From positions 1-47,826 of the forward strand of contig JAUCBJ010004238.1 in NCBI GenBank assembly GCA_032718475.1: 47,826 nucleotides of DNA. The letters are read 5' to 3'. The translations under genes and the position numbers were made by a program. This document shows, piece by piece, positions 19,163-29,819 of this stretch; the stretch's first letter is position 1; each line of letters opens with the position of its first letter. Source of the stretch: Nemertoderma westbladi. Taxonomy: Eukaryota; Xenacoelomorpha; Nemertodermatida; Nemertodermatidae. The notes below the pieces were generated by a model. The model was not told the origin of the DNA. It did not search any database and saw only the letters and a program-made list of their open reading frames with translations.

Positions 19163-19801
19163 ACAGACCGACTCAACGTCTCGTACTTCTTGAAGAGACT
19201 CGTAACGAGTCTGGAGACTACAAATCTCCATCTAATACTAGTAAATAATTAGGAGTTTACAAATAGATTTCCACGTACCTGTACACCGTAGTAAGGACAG
19301 CGGTAGAATTCCATTGTCTTTATATGTGAACATTGAGGGTGGTACCCTTATGTGTCACATAGGAGCGGGATTTGTAGGTATAAGAAATGGAATTCTACTT
19401 GGAACTCACAATATTGAGACATTTTCGAAATTTTAGACAATCCATTTGGATTTGAAAAATTTTTAAAATTTTCTCCAGTGAATAGATTTCAGGGTACAGT
19501 CGGGTGGAACTTAAAATTAGAGAAACAAGAGAGGAAGACTTGCGAGCCTTTCTTAAAATTTTAATTAAATTTTACACGGTCTTGTTTCAATAAGTTACGC
19601 AAATAAATAGACTCCCCTATATTTATTACTAATTCTTGACTGCTTATTTTCTGATAATAGTTTGGGATCAAAAAGTGAGTATTTTAGACTCACAGCCAGT
19701 TTAGCCCAAATTCGTTTTTATTTCGGCAAAAATTTTAGATAAGAAGCAGCGTGTCATTAAAGAAACCCTAGATCTTAGGCTATGGGTAGGAGGTTAGAGC
19801 G
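19163..19801 (+). other. retroelement spacer where integrase core should be
   Basis: 639 bp without a protein-like frame, at the place where the rest of the integrase is expected. It contains an inverted repeat (GTAGAATTCCATT at about 19303-19315 and its complement at about 19387-19399) and one copy of the recurrent motif (19534-19549). Nothing resembling D-D-E integrase motifs is present in any frame. Confidence 0.6.
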
Positions 19802-21612
19802 TTGTCGAAGCCCAAAAGGCAGACGAAACTCTCACGTCTCCTCACAACTAACCACAAACTCTGTTGTATTCCCTCTAGTAGTAATGATTATGTAACTACA
19901 CCCCTAATTATGGAGAAAGGGATACAAGGAGAGCCGAGATGGGGATATGATATCCAAGAGGAGGCAGCAGCGCCATTCGAAAGATTTGGAGCCAAGGATT
20001 ACACTATATTCGGTATAAAGGAATTATCAGAAAGTACAGCGAAGCTCGCAAAGACAGCAATGCCTTTACTCGAGCAGGATTTAGCATATTTCGAGACGTG
20101 TATCTTCGCTGTGCGGGATCTCTTATCGAAAGACCATCTATGTTTACATTGTTACCCTATGAAGGAGAACGTATCGTGGAAATTACGGATGAATCACGGC
20201 AGACGCGCGCGCCTATCGGTCACCTTGGTGATGAATTCGAAGTAACTACTACGATCGCCGACGATCCTTTAGAGGAACTTCTTGAGATAGAAAGGAACCT
20301 CCCGAAGAAATCTCAGACGGAGATTCGACAACTTGAAGCAACAGATGCTATAGTTTGTATACAACCTTCAGAAACCTACCAACCCATAGACCCAGATGAT
20401 TACGATTATAGTATGGGAGGAAGCGCTCGACCGATTGGAGATCTTATATACGAACGAGTGTGGTACCCTGCCAATACGATGTGTAGTAAATGTGGCGTCG
20501 CTGGACATCATATGGCAAAGTGCAGTGGAAAGCACATTACTACGACTCAGCTAATCTGTGGATGGTGTGGGGATCAAGGGTCTCATACCTTTTATACTTG
20601 CTGGAGATTTATGGCTCAATGTACTTACTGCAATATAAAAGGACATCGAGCATCTGAATGCCAACTAAGAGACATACCTTATGAACACGAATCTGTAAAA
20701 CTCGTGAGGAAGTTATTTGATGAGTGGGAAGATTTAGCCGACGAACATGTATCGGCACAAAGAAGACGGTTTCCGATGAGAGCGCATCTCGGATTTTGGG
20801 CGGTAAATCCCCAGACGATGATGTCGGAAGGATATATCTCCGCTATGCCCCAATATGACGAACTTATCGAGGTAGTCGATATTTTGCCCCACGACAGCGG
20901 ATTTCGAGTAGTGCGCGAGTATCTACTACAGATTCACCCGGATAACAAAAACACGTGGAATTTTCAGAAAGTCGTTAATCGCATTACGTATGGTGAATTC
21001 GATCGTTTCCGAACGGAAAAGCGGAACAAAGGAGCTTGGTTAACCGTCGCATGGGCGTACCGAGCCGCGTTTTACCACAAACGTATACGAGCGAGCGTAT
21101 TCGAAGAAGAGGAGGTCCTAGAGGCGACAAATATACCAGCCACTCCGGTTGCGCCGTCTGCACGTCACCCTCGGGAGGACGGACAGGGTAGGATCATACG
21201 GGTCCAGAAAGTGGGCCAACAATTGAAGAAAATTATTAATGTAGAAGAACGCAAGGGAGTTGAGCCGACCATTCGAGTTACTCGGGATACGGTATCACTT
21301 CCAAGAGAACCAGTAGGAGGATCGGGACATACACCAGCTGATCAACAGGGGGCGCAAGCTACTCTTGGGTCTGCGTCGTCCGCCTTTCGCGCGTTCCCAG
21401 ACGTTCTACCAACTGTAGTGACGACTGATCGGTCACGAGGAATCGGTCGAGGTTTTGGGATGCCAAATAGACGAATTTGCGAGGAAATAGTCGCACCGTC
21501 TCTCAACGTCCAAACGAAACCAGTGACTCGCCCCACGAGTCCCATATCGCGAGCAAAGTCACCTGTGCGCAGTTTTCGAGGACGCGGCAGGGCTCGATCC
21601 ACTAAGCGATAA
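19802..21612 (+). CDS. 3' ORF with three CCHC zinc knuckles
   Basis: Two overlapping frames, 19802-20245 and 20098-21612. Protein-like sequence runs in the first frame (from ATG about 19911, MEKGIQGEPRWGYDIQEEAA) to about 20120 and in the second from about 20120 onward, so a frame change within 20098-20150 joins them. The second frame has three perfect CX2CX4HX4C knuckles: CSKCGVAGHHMAKC, CGWCGDQGSHTFYTC and CTYCNIKGHRASEC (residues about 130-195). A charged region follows, then a basic Ser/Arg/Gly tail (SFRGRGRARSTKR). It has no env, protease or integrase features. Nucleic-acid binding is likely. I do not know this ORF from other BEL elements; it may be an acquired gene or a second nucleocapsid. 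Confidence 0.7.
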
Positions 21613-22333
21613 AAGGGAGGGCAAGGGTGGACGGAAGACTCGTGAGCCTTTCTTATGATTTGTGATTTATTTGAATTTATATTTATATTTGTGTTTATTC
21701 CGAACTTATGCAATTTATATTATTCCGAACTTATGCAATTTATATTGTTCCGAATATTATGCAATTTATATTTTATAAGCAGTATTTGTATTTACAGTGA
21801 AATAGAAAGTAAGAGTAGATAGAAGACTCGTGGGCCTTTCTTATAGTTTCATTTGTAAAGTGTTATATTTTGTATTTAGAAAGTTTTATAGTTAGAAAGT
21901 TTTGTGCTCAGAAAGACTCATATTTGTAATTATTCCAAACTTATGCAATCTACATTTAGGTACGAAAGTATTTGTAATTACTTGAATTTATGCAATATTT
22001 GAGATGCAATAGTAGATGGAAGACTCGCGAGCCTTTCTTATTGTTTCATTTATTTGTATTTGTAATTGTTTGAATTTATGCAATATTTGAGATGCAATAG
22101 ATTTATATTGGTGAATTTAATTTAGATTTATATTGTACTTACTTAGTAAAGCCTTAAATACGTAAAGTTTGAATTTGTAATTATTTTTGTATCGAATCAT
22201 TACGTAGAAAGGAAGTATTGTTTGAAATTTAATTGTAAATATGTAAGTACGCCCTAAGTATTCTATAGTTTGATTGATTATTGGTGAAAACCGTATATTT
22301 TATGCACGATAATATCCTGTTTTCATGGAGCGG
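21613..22333 (+). repeat. retroelement 3' non-coding repeats
   Basis: 720 bp, AT-rich, with short dispersed repeats: TATTCCGAACTTATGCAATTTATAT and relatives occur several times (about 21696-21770, 21930-22090), and the GAAGACTCGYGRGCCTTTCTTA motif occurs at 21634, 21822 and 22019 with similar flanks. No polypurine tract is obvious; the last bases before the LTR are CATGGAGCGG. No gene. Confidence 0.6.
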
Positions 22334-24242
22334 TATAGAATTATATTCCCTAAATGCCGTGGATTTTCAAAATTTTATTTTTATTCGAATTAACTTTGTA
22401 AAGATTGCTTTGAGTTCTCATTAGTATTGGTTCTATCATTTGTACATCTATCGGTCAAGTGGTTCAGTAGCTCAGTCGGTAGAGCGTTGGAAATTATATG
22501 TGTAGTAGGTGTTGAGTTCGAATCCTAGTAAGTGCGAATTATTTTTTGTGTAGAATTTCAACTCATTTAAATTAACCGCTACAAATTAATTGCATTTGTC
22601 TGTACCAATGAGACTGTAGTTATTTGATTGTAACCAATGTCGTGCAAGTTATATATTAGCTGGACCAATAGCTATCTTTAAAACCTTGTTAGAACCCATA
22701 GAACAATCGAGAATTTTCTCGATTGATTGCAGCACAAATTCGCTATATAAAGGTGCGATTTGTTCATTAGTTAACAACAATATCCTATATCTTATATCTC
22801 AATCTTCTCAGATTATCTTATCAATATTCTGTCGTGCTTAGTTTAATTCAGATTACATTGTATTATAATTATATCTTCTGTAATAAAGTCAGAATATTCT
22901 CTCAGCTTTTCTATCTGTTTTATCATGGATTCACTACGGTGAACAAACTTAGGGACAGGATGGCCGGCTAGAGATCGGGCCGCAGCAATGAACGGGAACA
23001 TCGGGGGAATGTAGACGAGAGACAACCCGCAATACCATCTAGAGTTATTCGCCCATCGCCTGAAAGGTTAGACAGCGTTCGATCCTTGCTACCTAAGTGT
23101 AAGACCAAAAGATCAAAAGGTAGACGTAGTGACACGCTGTAAGCCTAAAATTACATCATAGGGACTGTACTGTCTTGATTCAGGAAAAACCGCAGTAGAC
23201 CTTCATATTCCTACGGGGGGAGGGAGAGAGCGCAGGCAGATACTAGTACGCAGATAGGACGTAGGCACACCGGTACGAAGCATACAATTGGTTAGGGTGC
23301 AGCAAACTGTACGCTTAACTCTTGCTAAGTACAGGTGTGTGTGCGACTATTTGTAGTACGACAGTGTCCATTGCATTAGAACTTGTAGGCTAGGGGGGTT
23401 GCTGTGTTTTCACCTGAATTAGGATTGTACCGTTCAGGCGGTAGGGCAGTTTACACTAGGCGCAAATAAATTGAGGCTATCAGGGATATACTAACATCTA
23501 CCGTGTCCCCGCCAACGCCCTAATAGGAAGTTACCCGGACTACCTGGGTGACTAAAATTCTAGATAGGAGCCAGGATAGCTATTAGTACCCGTACGCCTA
23601 CAGTAGTAAACTAACACATCTCTTCTTAGTATCAGGGACCTGGTACCTAAAATTGCCGAATTCTGGGCGTAGTATTAACCTTATGCCTGAATTTGAGTCC
23701 TGGAAATACGCAAGAGGGGAAGGAACCTTATCATTCGTGAGTATTAGACCTACAAGTTACAAAATTAGAATATTCGTAAAATGCACACCGTACCCAGTAA
23801 TTATATATGTGAAGGAGCAAAACTGCTTTGACCGTTCAGAATTGACACGCGCGCGTTTGAAATTATTTACACCTCAAAATATATAAAATTAACTTTCGTC
23901 CTTACTGCACTTTGCTCGCTAGTTAGACATCTCCAAATATCTGCCTCTGTACCTAGCTAGCGTCCCTTTGCCCAACCATATAAATCACACCGCGGCAAAG
24001 TATACGAGCCCCTTAGTCCGTCAGTGAGTCAGCCTGATTTTAGGATTCGCTGCGCAGGATTTTGTTTTATCGAAGTTTGTCTGCTCGTAGACTGTTTTCT
24101 GCCTCACCGGTTATAAGAGATCGATACTGCAATATATTCGCTTACTTAGAGTTTACTGTTTTGGTGAGAAGGTCGGATTTATGATTTGATTCACAAACTT
24201 TACAGTAGGATATTGCAGGTATTGTTGCTGTCTCTTCAATTA
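22334..24242 (+). repeat. 3' LTR (1909 bp)
   Basis: Gap-free match to the 5' LTR with four substitutions noted. Contains the same tRNA-like boxes (22468-22525), palindrome (22704-22725), TATA box (22744-22751) and AATAAA (23465-23470). It is directly followed by the right ATCAT duplication. Confidence 0.93.
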
Positions 24243-24247
24243 ATCAT
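24243..24247. repeat. target-site duplication, right copy (ATCAT)
   Basis: Matches 8892-8896 exactly; marks the right insertion boundary. Confidence 0.8.
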
Positions 24248-24610
24248 TACAATAAAGAAAGACATAATTTCGTAGGGGCTATGCCGATTTAGCCGTATTT
24301 CAAACTTTTCACCAGCTTCGTTGTATTGTGTAATAACAATAAACCCCTCTATCATGGATAATAGTAAGATGTTGGTTAATTTTCCCCCATGCTCAGCTTT
24401 CAGGTTGTAATCTAAAAGATGAATACTATTATCAGAAGCATCAATATCAATTGAGCTTAAAACTTTCCTGGCTTTTTCAGAAAATTCAATTTTATATTTA
24501 TCATCTCCCTGACGGTAAATTGTATAATCAATAACAATATAGGCTTGACCATCTTCTGCAAAAAATGAATGCCTTACTATTGGCATAACCATATTGGAAT
24601 CAGAAGACAT
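24243..24610 (-). pseudogene. 5' part of Maverick gene split by retroelement
   Basis: A minus-strand ATG at 24610 opens a frame of 122 codons to the insertion point; as found in the genome it runs 4 bases past it into LTR sequence and stops at 24236. With the insertion removed, the gene is 147 codons and ends at 8816. The product has beta-strand-like alternation (AYIVIDYTIYRQGDDKYKIE, then GFIVITQYNEAGEKFEIRLN) and no signal peptide or known motif. It was the most upstream known gene of the element's minus-strand block. Function unknown. Confidence 0.7.
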
Positions 24611-24842
24611 TATTTAATTTATTTTATTGTAAATCAAACAAACAAAGTAAAAACTTTTAAACTAAAACCATTACAAATGATTAATTGTGATTAAAGCAAG
24701 AGATTATATATAAGATATTTTCAAAAATAATACAGGTCTTAAACTGAGAAATAGCCTAAATTCGGTTTATTGATTGGTTGATTAGCTGGTAGGGAACTAC
24801 TGTATAAACAAAAAAATTATTGCGTAATAATAATCACTAATA
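24611..24842. other. AT-rich flank right of Maverick genes
   Basis: No gene. May contain the right terminus of the Maverick-like element, but no inverted repeat partner was found at the left. Confidence 0.35.
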
Positions 24843-25430
24843 CTCGTATACGCGTAGCTGGAACGTGACGGAATCTCATGTATCATACTGGTTGGTTTGT
24901 TGATTTGGCGACAGCAGTCGTGGAGTTGGCAATCAATAAAATATAATATATGCATGATGCGTGTAGTTGGTGGCCACGTTGTCAGCATATACAGTATACA
25001 GTGGTTGGTTGCGTGGATAGGAAATAACTATGGAAATATTCGTATACGTGTAGCTGGAACGTGGCGGAATTTCAACACGTATCATAATAGCGTTGGACTA
25101 CTGGTAGGCCGCTTGGTTGGTTGGATTGATTGGTTTGGCGACAGCCGTCGAGGAGTAGCCGTGGCTAGCGGTGGTGGTGGTGAGTTGGCAATCGATATAT
25201 AATATAATAGCGTAGTGGGGGCTAGCCATGCATCGTGAAGTTAGGTTACGCGAAGATGAATATGCGATGGTTGGTTGATGCAACAACGCGAATCAATACT
25301 CACGGGTGGTAACAGTTGTCGAGTAAGGCAGGCATCGCGAGGTTAGGCTACGCGTAGGTGATAAGCAACGATTGGTTGAAGGCAACGACGCGAATCAATA
25401 TTGATGGTGACAGATTGTCATTAAACATCG
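24843..25430. repeat. diverged tandem/direct repeats
   Basis: Two repeat pairs. GTATACGYGTAGCTGGAACG appears at about 24847 and 25041, with GGCGACAGC(A/C)GTCG...GAGTTGGCAATC after each. A second pair (about 25226-25315 and 25331-25425) shares GCATCGYGARGTTAGGYTACGCG and AACRACGCGAATCAATA. Spacing and content differ, so these are old duplications. No coding. Confidence 0.6.
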
Positions 25431-26020
25431 CGATTTAGCATCTTTTTAATAGCCCTCCGAGATGCAGCCTGTAGCCCAAGCTAGGGAGGAGTTGTGTGAG
25501 ATCTATGCTTCTCCTACTACTCACACCTTCAGTCATGTCATTTTAAGAAATTCCTCTAGATATTTCTTCGATTATGCTGGTTATAGGGGTCACAGCTTAG
25601 AGGGTTAGGCCAATGACTTTACTTAATCTGTTAGTGCTCAGAGGATTAGAGTTCAGACTTCGGTGTTACATGACTGAACAGCTGAATGACAGTTTTGATA
25701 GTTTAATTACTAATTAAGGGTCGGCACAGGTTAGATACAGGGGACCCTTCTGAATGCTGATTTCAGAATCACAACGTATCCAGAAATCAATAATCAATAA
25801 TAATTGATAATAATCGTTAATCAATAATTGAAAAAATTCACCATTCCCTCGAAAATTTCACTTGTGCGATTTAAAAATATTGATCTTAAGAAAGCCTTTG
25901 ACACCTATACAACCAATTTAGTCTGTAAACTAAATTGGAAATCTCATATAAACCTAGCTATAGGTTTATACCTATATATGGCTATAGGTATATATCTCAT
26001 ATAAACCTATATAGCCTAAG
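25431..26020. other. non-coding, small repeats only
   Basis: No gene. Contains a run of AATCAATAATTGATAATAATC permutations (about 25785-25830) and short copies of CTATAGGTTTATACC/TATAAACCTA (about 25945-26012). Confidence 0.4.
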
Positions 26021-26230
26021 GTTCCACCTTGGTGTAGTGGTTGCATTGAATTCACATCTCCTGTAGGTCGTGGGTTCGATCCTCACATGGGCCAGGGCAG
26101 TTTTCGTTTCGGCACGAATGCTTTAAAGGGACTAGCCAGGGCGCATCTCTGCCTTTCATCCTTAAGTGGTAGCTAAATGAGTAATTCACCCTTTCCTACA
26201 GTACGGTATTCTACTTTGGAGCAGTACTCA
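26021..26230 (+). repeat. tRNA-derived SINE
   Basis: The head at 26023-26098 resembles a tRNA: TTGGTGTAGTGGTT is A-box-like, and GTGGG TTCGATC CTCAC forms a complete T-arm with B-box. The 3' side (ATGGGCCA) pairs poorly with the 5' side, so it is not an intact tRNA. The following roughly 130 bp (GGGACTAGCCAGGGCGCATC...) looks like a SINE body; its 3' end is uncertain. Confidence 0.55.
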
Positions 26231-27030
26231 TTCCACCACCCTTCATCCACTTAGAGTTAAAATAAACAAAATTATCAGAAGCATTACTTTCAGTCACTCA
26301 CAATCGTCCTCTGCGCCTTTATACGAATCTCTAGTAATTCTACCTTTAAACTTACTGTATAAATACCAGATCGGCCTTTTCACGCATGATATCCACCACC
26401 ACATTATAAGCCCCACCTCTGAACTCGGTTCTTTATTTACTAAAACTTCATCTATACATAATTACGCCACCCGCTCTTCATCTTTAGGAAACTTTTATTT
26501 ACCGCTACTTCATCTAGAACCTCTTCCCAAATATCCATGTGTTTTCAAGGCCCATCTATGTGGAGTACCATCCCTTGTGATATGCGTAACAAAAAATCCA
26601 TACCTACATTTTCAAAAAAAATTACAAACTTCATTTAATTTCTAAATTATAACAAATCTCACTCCCATACAAATATCATATCACTGGCCTGCGTCATTGC
26701 TAATTTATTCCTAATTACAAAAATCTTAATTCCATGCACATTTGCACATCCGTCGCTGACGTCAGCTCACTACTGTAGATATTGTACATACAATAAGCAA
26801 CTATTTACAAGATTAGTCCCACTGTTCAAAAATATAATTAAGAAAAATCTAAACTAATAAAAACTACATATCCTAAATTATGAGTTCAGATGTAACCTCC
26901 CTCACTCTCCCTCCCTCTGAAAATTTAGTGAAAAAATAGGTTTTTAATTTTTTTTAATACCGGTATTGAATTGACAATAATTTTTGTTTGCAGTTCTTAA
27001 ACTCGGAAACTCCACATACGAGTGGAGTCG
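26231..27030. other. non-coding AT-rich stretch
   Basis: No gene or clear repeat. Pyrimidine-rich, many TTATTTACTAAAAC-like words. Nothing supportable. Confidence 0.4.
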
Positions 27031-27038
27031 GTGAAGGG

Positions 27039-27157
27039 TGTTTGAAAAAGGTGGACTGGACACAGAAAACATGGACAACGGTAAGACCAATCAGAAACGT
27101 ATTAAGCAATGCAGTTTGTAGTGATTGGTCTGTCCAACTTTTTCAAGTTTTCGCTTT
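27039..27157. mobile_element. MITE copy 1 (GAAAAAGGTGGAC family)
   Basis: Starts GTTTGAAAAAGGTGGACTGG and ends with the near inverse (GTCCAACTTTTTCAAG), with inner GACCAATCAGAAA / GATTGGTCTGTCC also inverted. No coding capacity. Related copies at about 27186-27315 and 28985-29107. Confidence 0.65.
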
Positions 27158-27185
27158 CTTAATTGCATAATTTGGAATAAGATGT

Positions 27186-27315
27186 GTGTTTGAAAAAGGT
27201 GGTCTGGACTCTGGACACAGGCAGACAGGCACATATAACATAGATAATAGTCTGACCAATCAGAAATTAAAGCAATGCTATTTCGTAGTGATTGGACTGT
27301 CCACCTTTTTCAGGT
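27186..27315. mobile_element. MITE copy 2 (same family)
   Basis: Starts GTTTGAAAAAGGTGGTCTGG and ends GACTGTCCACCTTTTTCAGG; inner CTGACCAATCAGAAAT as in copy 1. More diverged from copy 1 than copy 3 is. Confidence 0.6.
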
Positions 27316-27567
27316 TTCAATCGGCATAATCGGCTGGAAACAGCTTCATTAAGAAATGCTATGCGTAAAATTGCGCCGCCACAACTATCACCCTTGACTT
27401 TCGCGAGATTATCCGCAACTTCAAAGACACAGTGTCTTTTAAGGGGCGTCTCAAGAAAGTCATGGTCTTTAATTAGTCAACTGTATACTGCTGTACTGTA
27501 ATAAATAATATTTTGGCCTACTGTATGTGAAGAATATCAGACTTTCTGCCGTTATATTTGCAGTCAT

Positions 27568-27789
27568 CCCCATGTGAAGAATACCAGGTTTTCACCAAAA
27601 ACTCAGGTTACAGAAGGGCTGAATCTAACCAAAACAATAAACGAATTAGTATATGTACAGGTTATAAGACAGAAATAAGCGATATAAAACACATAATAAA
27701 GATAAATAAAAAAAAAATAAAAAACTTCATAAATAAAATTCCAATAAAATGTCGACCGAAAAGTGAAATCCTGGTATTCTTCACATGGG
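27568..27789. mobile_element. 222-bp MITE with 27-bp terminal inverted repeats
   Basis: Left end CCCATGTGAAGAATACCAGG continuing to TTTTCAC. Right end (27763-27789) is its reverse complement with one mismatch and one length difference. The middle is AT-rich without a real gene. A diverged fragment of the end (GTGAAGAATATCAG) is also seen at about 27527. Confidence 0.75.
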
Positions 27790-27795
27790 CGAATA

Positions 27796-28984
27796 TTTTG
27801 TTTATTTAAGCTACGCAATAGTAAAATGACATCAAACTATTAATACTCGTCAAACTCGTCATTTTTAGCAATAAAACTACAGTACATAGGGTGTGACGGG
27901 AGCCGACGGAGTTGGCAGTATCAGCTCCCGACCGGTATGTGAGTTGTACGCGTCGCCGCGTCCGTGAGCTGCTGAGCTGTCGATATATGGATATATATAT
28001 TAGGCCGAAGGCCGTTAAAAATGACTGAGTTCTTGTTATCAGTAATAATAATCAAAGTAATCGATAATAGCACAGTCTGAATATAATAGCATGCAATACA
28101 GCCAGACAGCGGTTAGTGATGACGGTCAAAACTGTCCCGGTCTCACACTGTAAGGAAACCAACTAAACTAATAATCAATAATCACAACGGTTATATCACT
28201 GACACATGTTAAATTACCCCTACACTACAGGGTGGCCTTAATATCCAATAGATGCGCTCTTATCACCCCCAATGTGCTTTCCCGCCCACTAATGGCTTAA
28301 CCTGATTAATTCTCACCTCGCCACTCCCTGTTGCCGTTATCCCTCCGTGCTAGCCTTACTAGCTTGCTTGTCCCTCTGAGGTGGTTTGACCTCTCACCTT
28401 TCTCTGTGGCTTTACGGCGTGCGTCCCCCCCCCCCCCCCCCCCCCAGTTGGTTACGAGGTGAGATTATTATTGGTAATCTCACATCGCCAACTATATTGT
28501 TAAAATGCCACTGATCCCATTTTCGGTGGGTAGTGCACGGAATTGAATCCGCTTACATAGGGGGCCTATTGTACAATAAATAAAATACTTAATTTACCTT
28601 TTTGCGCCTCTATCCGACTTATTTACCTCCCTCACTGCGCTCGGTCGTTTAATTACAGATATCGGGACGAACGGTAAATGAAGCGTACCGTATTATATTT
28701 ACCGTACAGTACAATATATAGTATATTATAATTAACGTTATACTGTAATACGTTATAATAGTAACGTTACAATATTGATGCTAAGGCTCAGCTCACAAAC
28801 TTCGTTGCTCATCGCCCCACATTATTGAACTACTTGGACAAGCTCGATTGGTCACAGTAGGTATGGGATAATAATAACAATAATCCATAAAAACCTTCTG
28901 TAAATTTTTGAAAAACTTTATAATAAGCAAATCAATCTGATTGATCAATTCATTGCCTGTTCTTTCGCAACCCAGTCCACCTTA
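27796..28984. other. non-coding repeat-rich stretch
   Basis: No gene. Holds a 21-base poly-C at 28425-28445, a short hairpin (GTGAGATTA / TAATCTCAC, about 28463-28482), and TA/AC-rich words around 28690-28770. The segment 28300-28560 looks like part of a degraded interspersed repeat. Confidence 0.45.
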
Positions 28985-29107
28985 TTCAAATTTGAAAAAG
29001 GTAAACAACAAAGCTGAAAAAGGTGGACATGCTGTGTGACGCAACTCGCCCGTGATTGGTCTGTCCATTGTCCATGTTTTCTGTGTCCAGTCCACCTTTT
29101 TCAAACA
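28985..29107. mobile_element. MITE copy 3 (inverse orientation)
   Basis: The reverse complement of about 29068-29105 matches copy 1 (27041-27079) perfectly over about 38 bases, ending CCACCTTTTTCAAAC. The other end contains GAAAAAGGTGGACATG. Inner GTGATTGGTCTGTCC is shared. Confidence 0.65.
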
Positions 29108-29819
29108 CCCGTCTGCCCGTCGGTGAACCAGTAAACTGTAAATAAAAAACTTTTTAATAAAAAACCTATAGGCCTACCCCCTAGGCTGCTAAGACAGTAG
29201 GATATACGACCAGTACCGGTACCACTGACAGACTGTACCAGTATACAGATATAGGCCAGTAGGCTGATAGAAGGCCTAAAACCTAAATATTTTTTTAAAA
29301 AACCTCTCCGTCAGCCCGTACAACCGTTTGCAATAAACCTAAACTTACCGGTATTTTTTGTCTTAAAAAAAATGAATTTTAAAGTTAAAATTTTTTTTTG
29401 TCTATTTCTGTATTTTTTTTACTCCAGCCTGCACCGCACCCTGCTGCCCTGCAGCCGTCAGGCCGCGTGCTTGCCGGTCCTACGACAGTACGAATTAATT
29501 ATAGGCACACGTTCTCTCGTTGTTGCTTGTAGCTTCCCCTCCCACCCTAGCACTAGCACTCGCACGCACGCACACCCGCCCCGCAGTCTGTGTGTGTACC
29601 TACCTAGCTGCCTAGTACTGTCAGACTGTAGTACAGTAGTACCTGCTGACCTGTAGTAGTAGAAATGTCGCTCTAATTTAAAACTATTGCCGGTAGGCCT
29701 ATATATTACTGCAAATGATACAATTACATCAAATACTACGAGTTCTATCGTCGCCCTCGGTTGAGAAACAATTGACCTGGGTGGGGTGGTTGCGTCGACG
29801 GCAGGCCACTGGTATAAAT

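Larger units (their letters stand above)
8897..24242 (+). mobile_element. BEL/Pao-type LTR retrotransposon (nested, young)
   Basis: A 15,346-bp element with two 1909-bp LTRs in direct orientation, an ATCAT duplication, and gag, pol (zinc knuckle, aspartic protease, RT with YVDD, RNase H, partial integrase zinc-binding region) plus an extra 3' ORF. The BEL/Pao assignment rests on pol: FTCDVEAMFHQVK, FGARDSPNC, FYVDDGL and the RNase H block, and on the gag region before it. Only four LTR differences were found by eye (0.2 percent), so insertion is recent. The integrase catalytic core is missing and gag-pol has an internal TAA, so it may rely on trans-acting proteins. It sits inside a gene of the Maverick-like element. 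Confidence 0.88.
1916..24610 (-). mobile_element. Maverick/Polinton-like element, interrupted
   Basis: At least eleven closely packed minus-strand genes between 1916 and 8896, continuing at 24243-24610 beyond an LTR retrotransposon. The combination of retroviral-type integrase, adenain-type protease, F54H12.2-like structural protein, paired structural-type proteins, basic core-like protein and a pX-like hydrophobic protein is characteristic of Maverick/Polinton or adintovirus-type elements. Genes abut or overlap by a few bases (for example 3002/3005, 4828/4830, 5668/5684, 8101/8104), as in a compact viral genome. Integrase, one structural paralog and the F54H12.2-like gene each have a single disabling lesion, so this copy looks recently inactivated. 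No PolB or packaging ATPase and no terminal inverted repeats were found. The true ends are unknown; coordinates give the outermost genes. Confidence 0.8.

Noticed and set aside
24897-25202. 101-codon frame rich in Trp/Gly/Val
   Set aside because: Falls in direct repeats (TTGGTTGG), no protein-like pattern.
27292-27818. Small frames over the MITEs
   Set aside because: Cross terminal repeats and show no domain.
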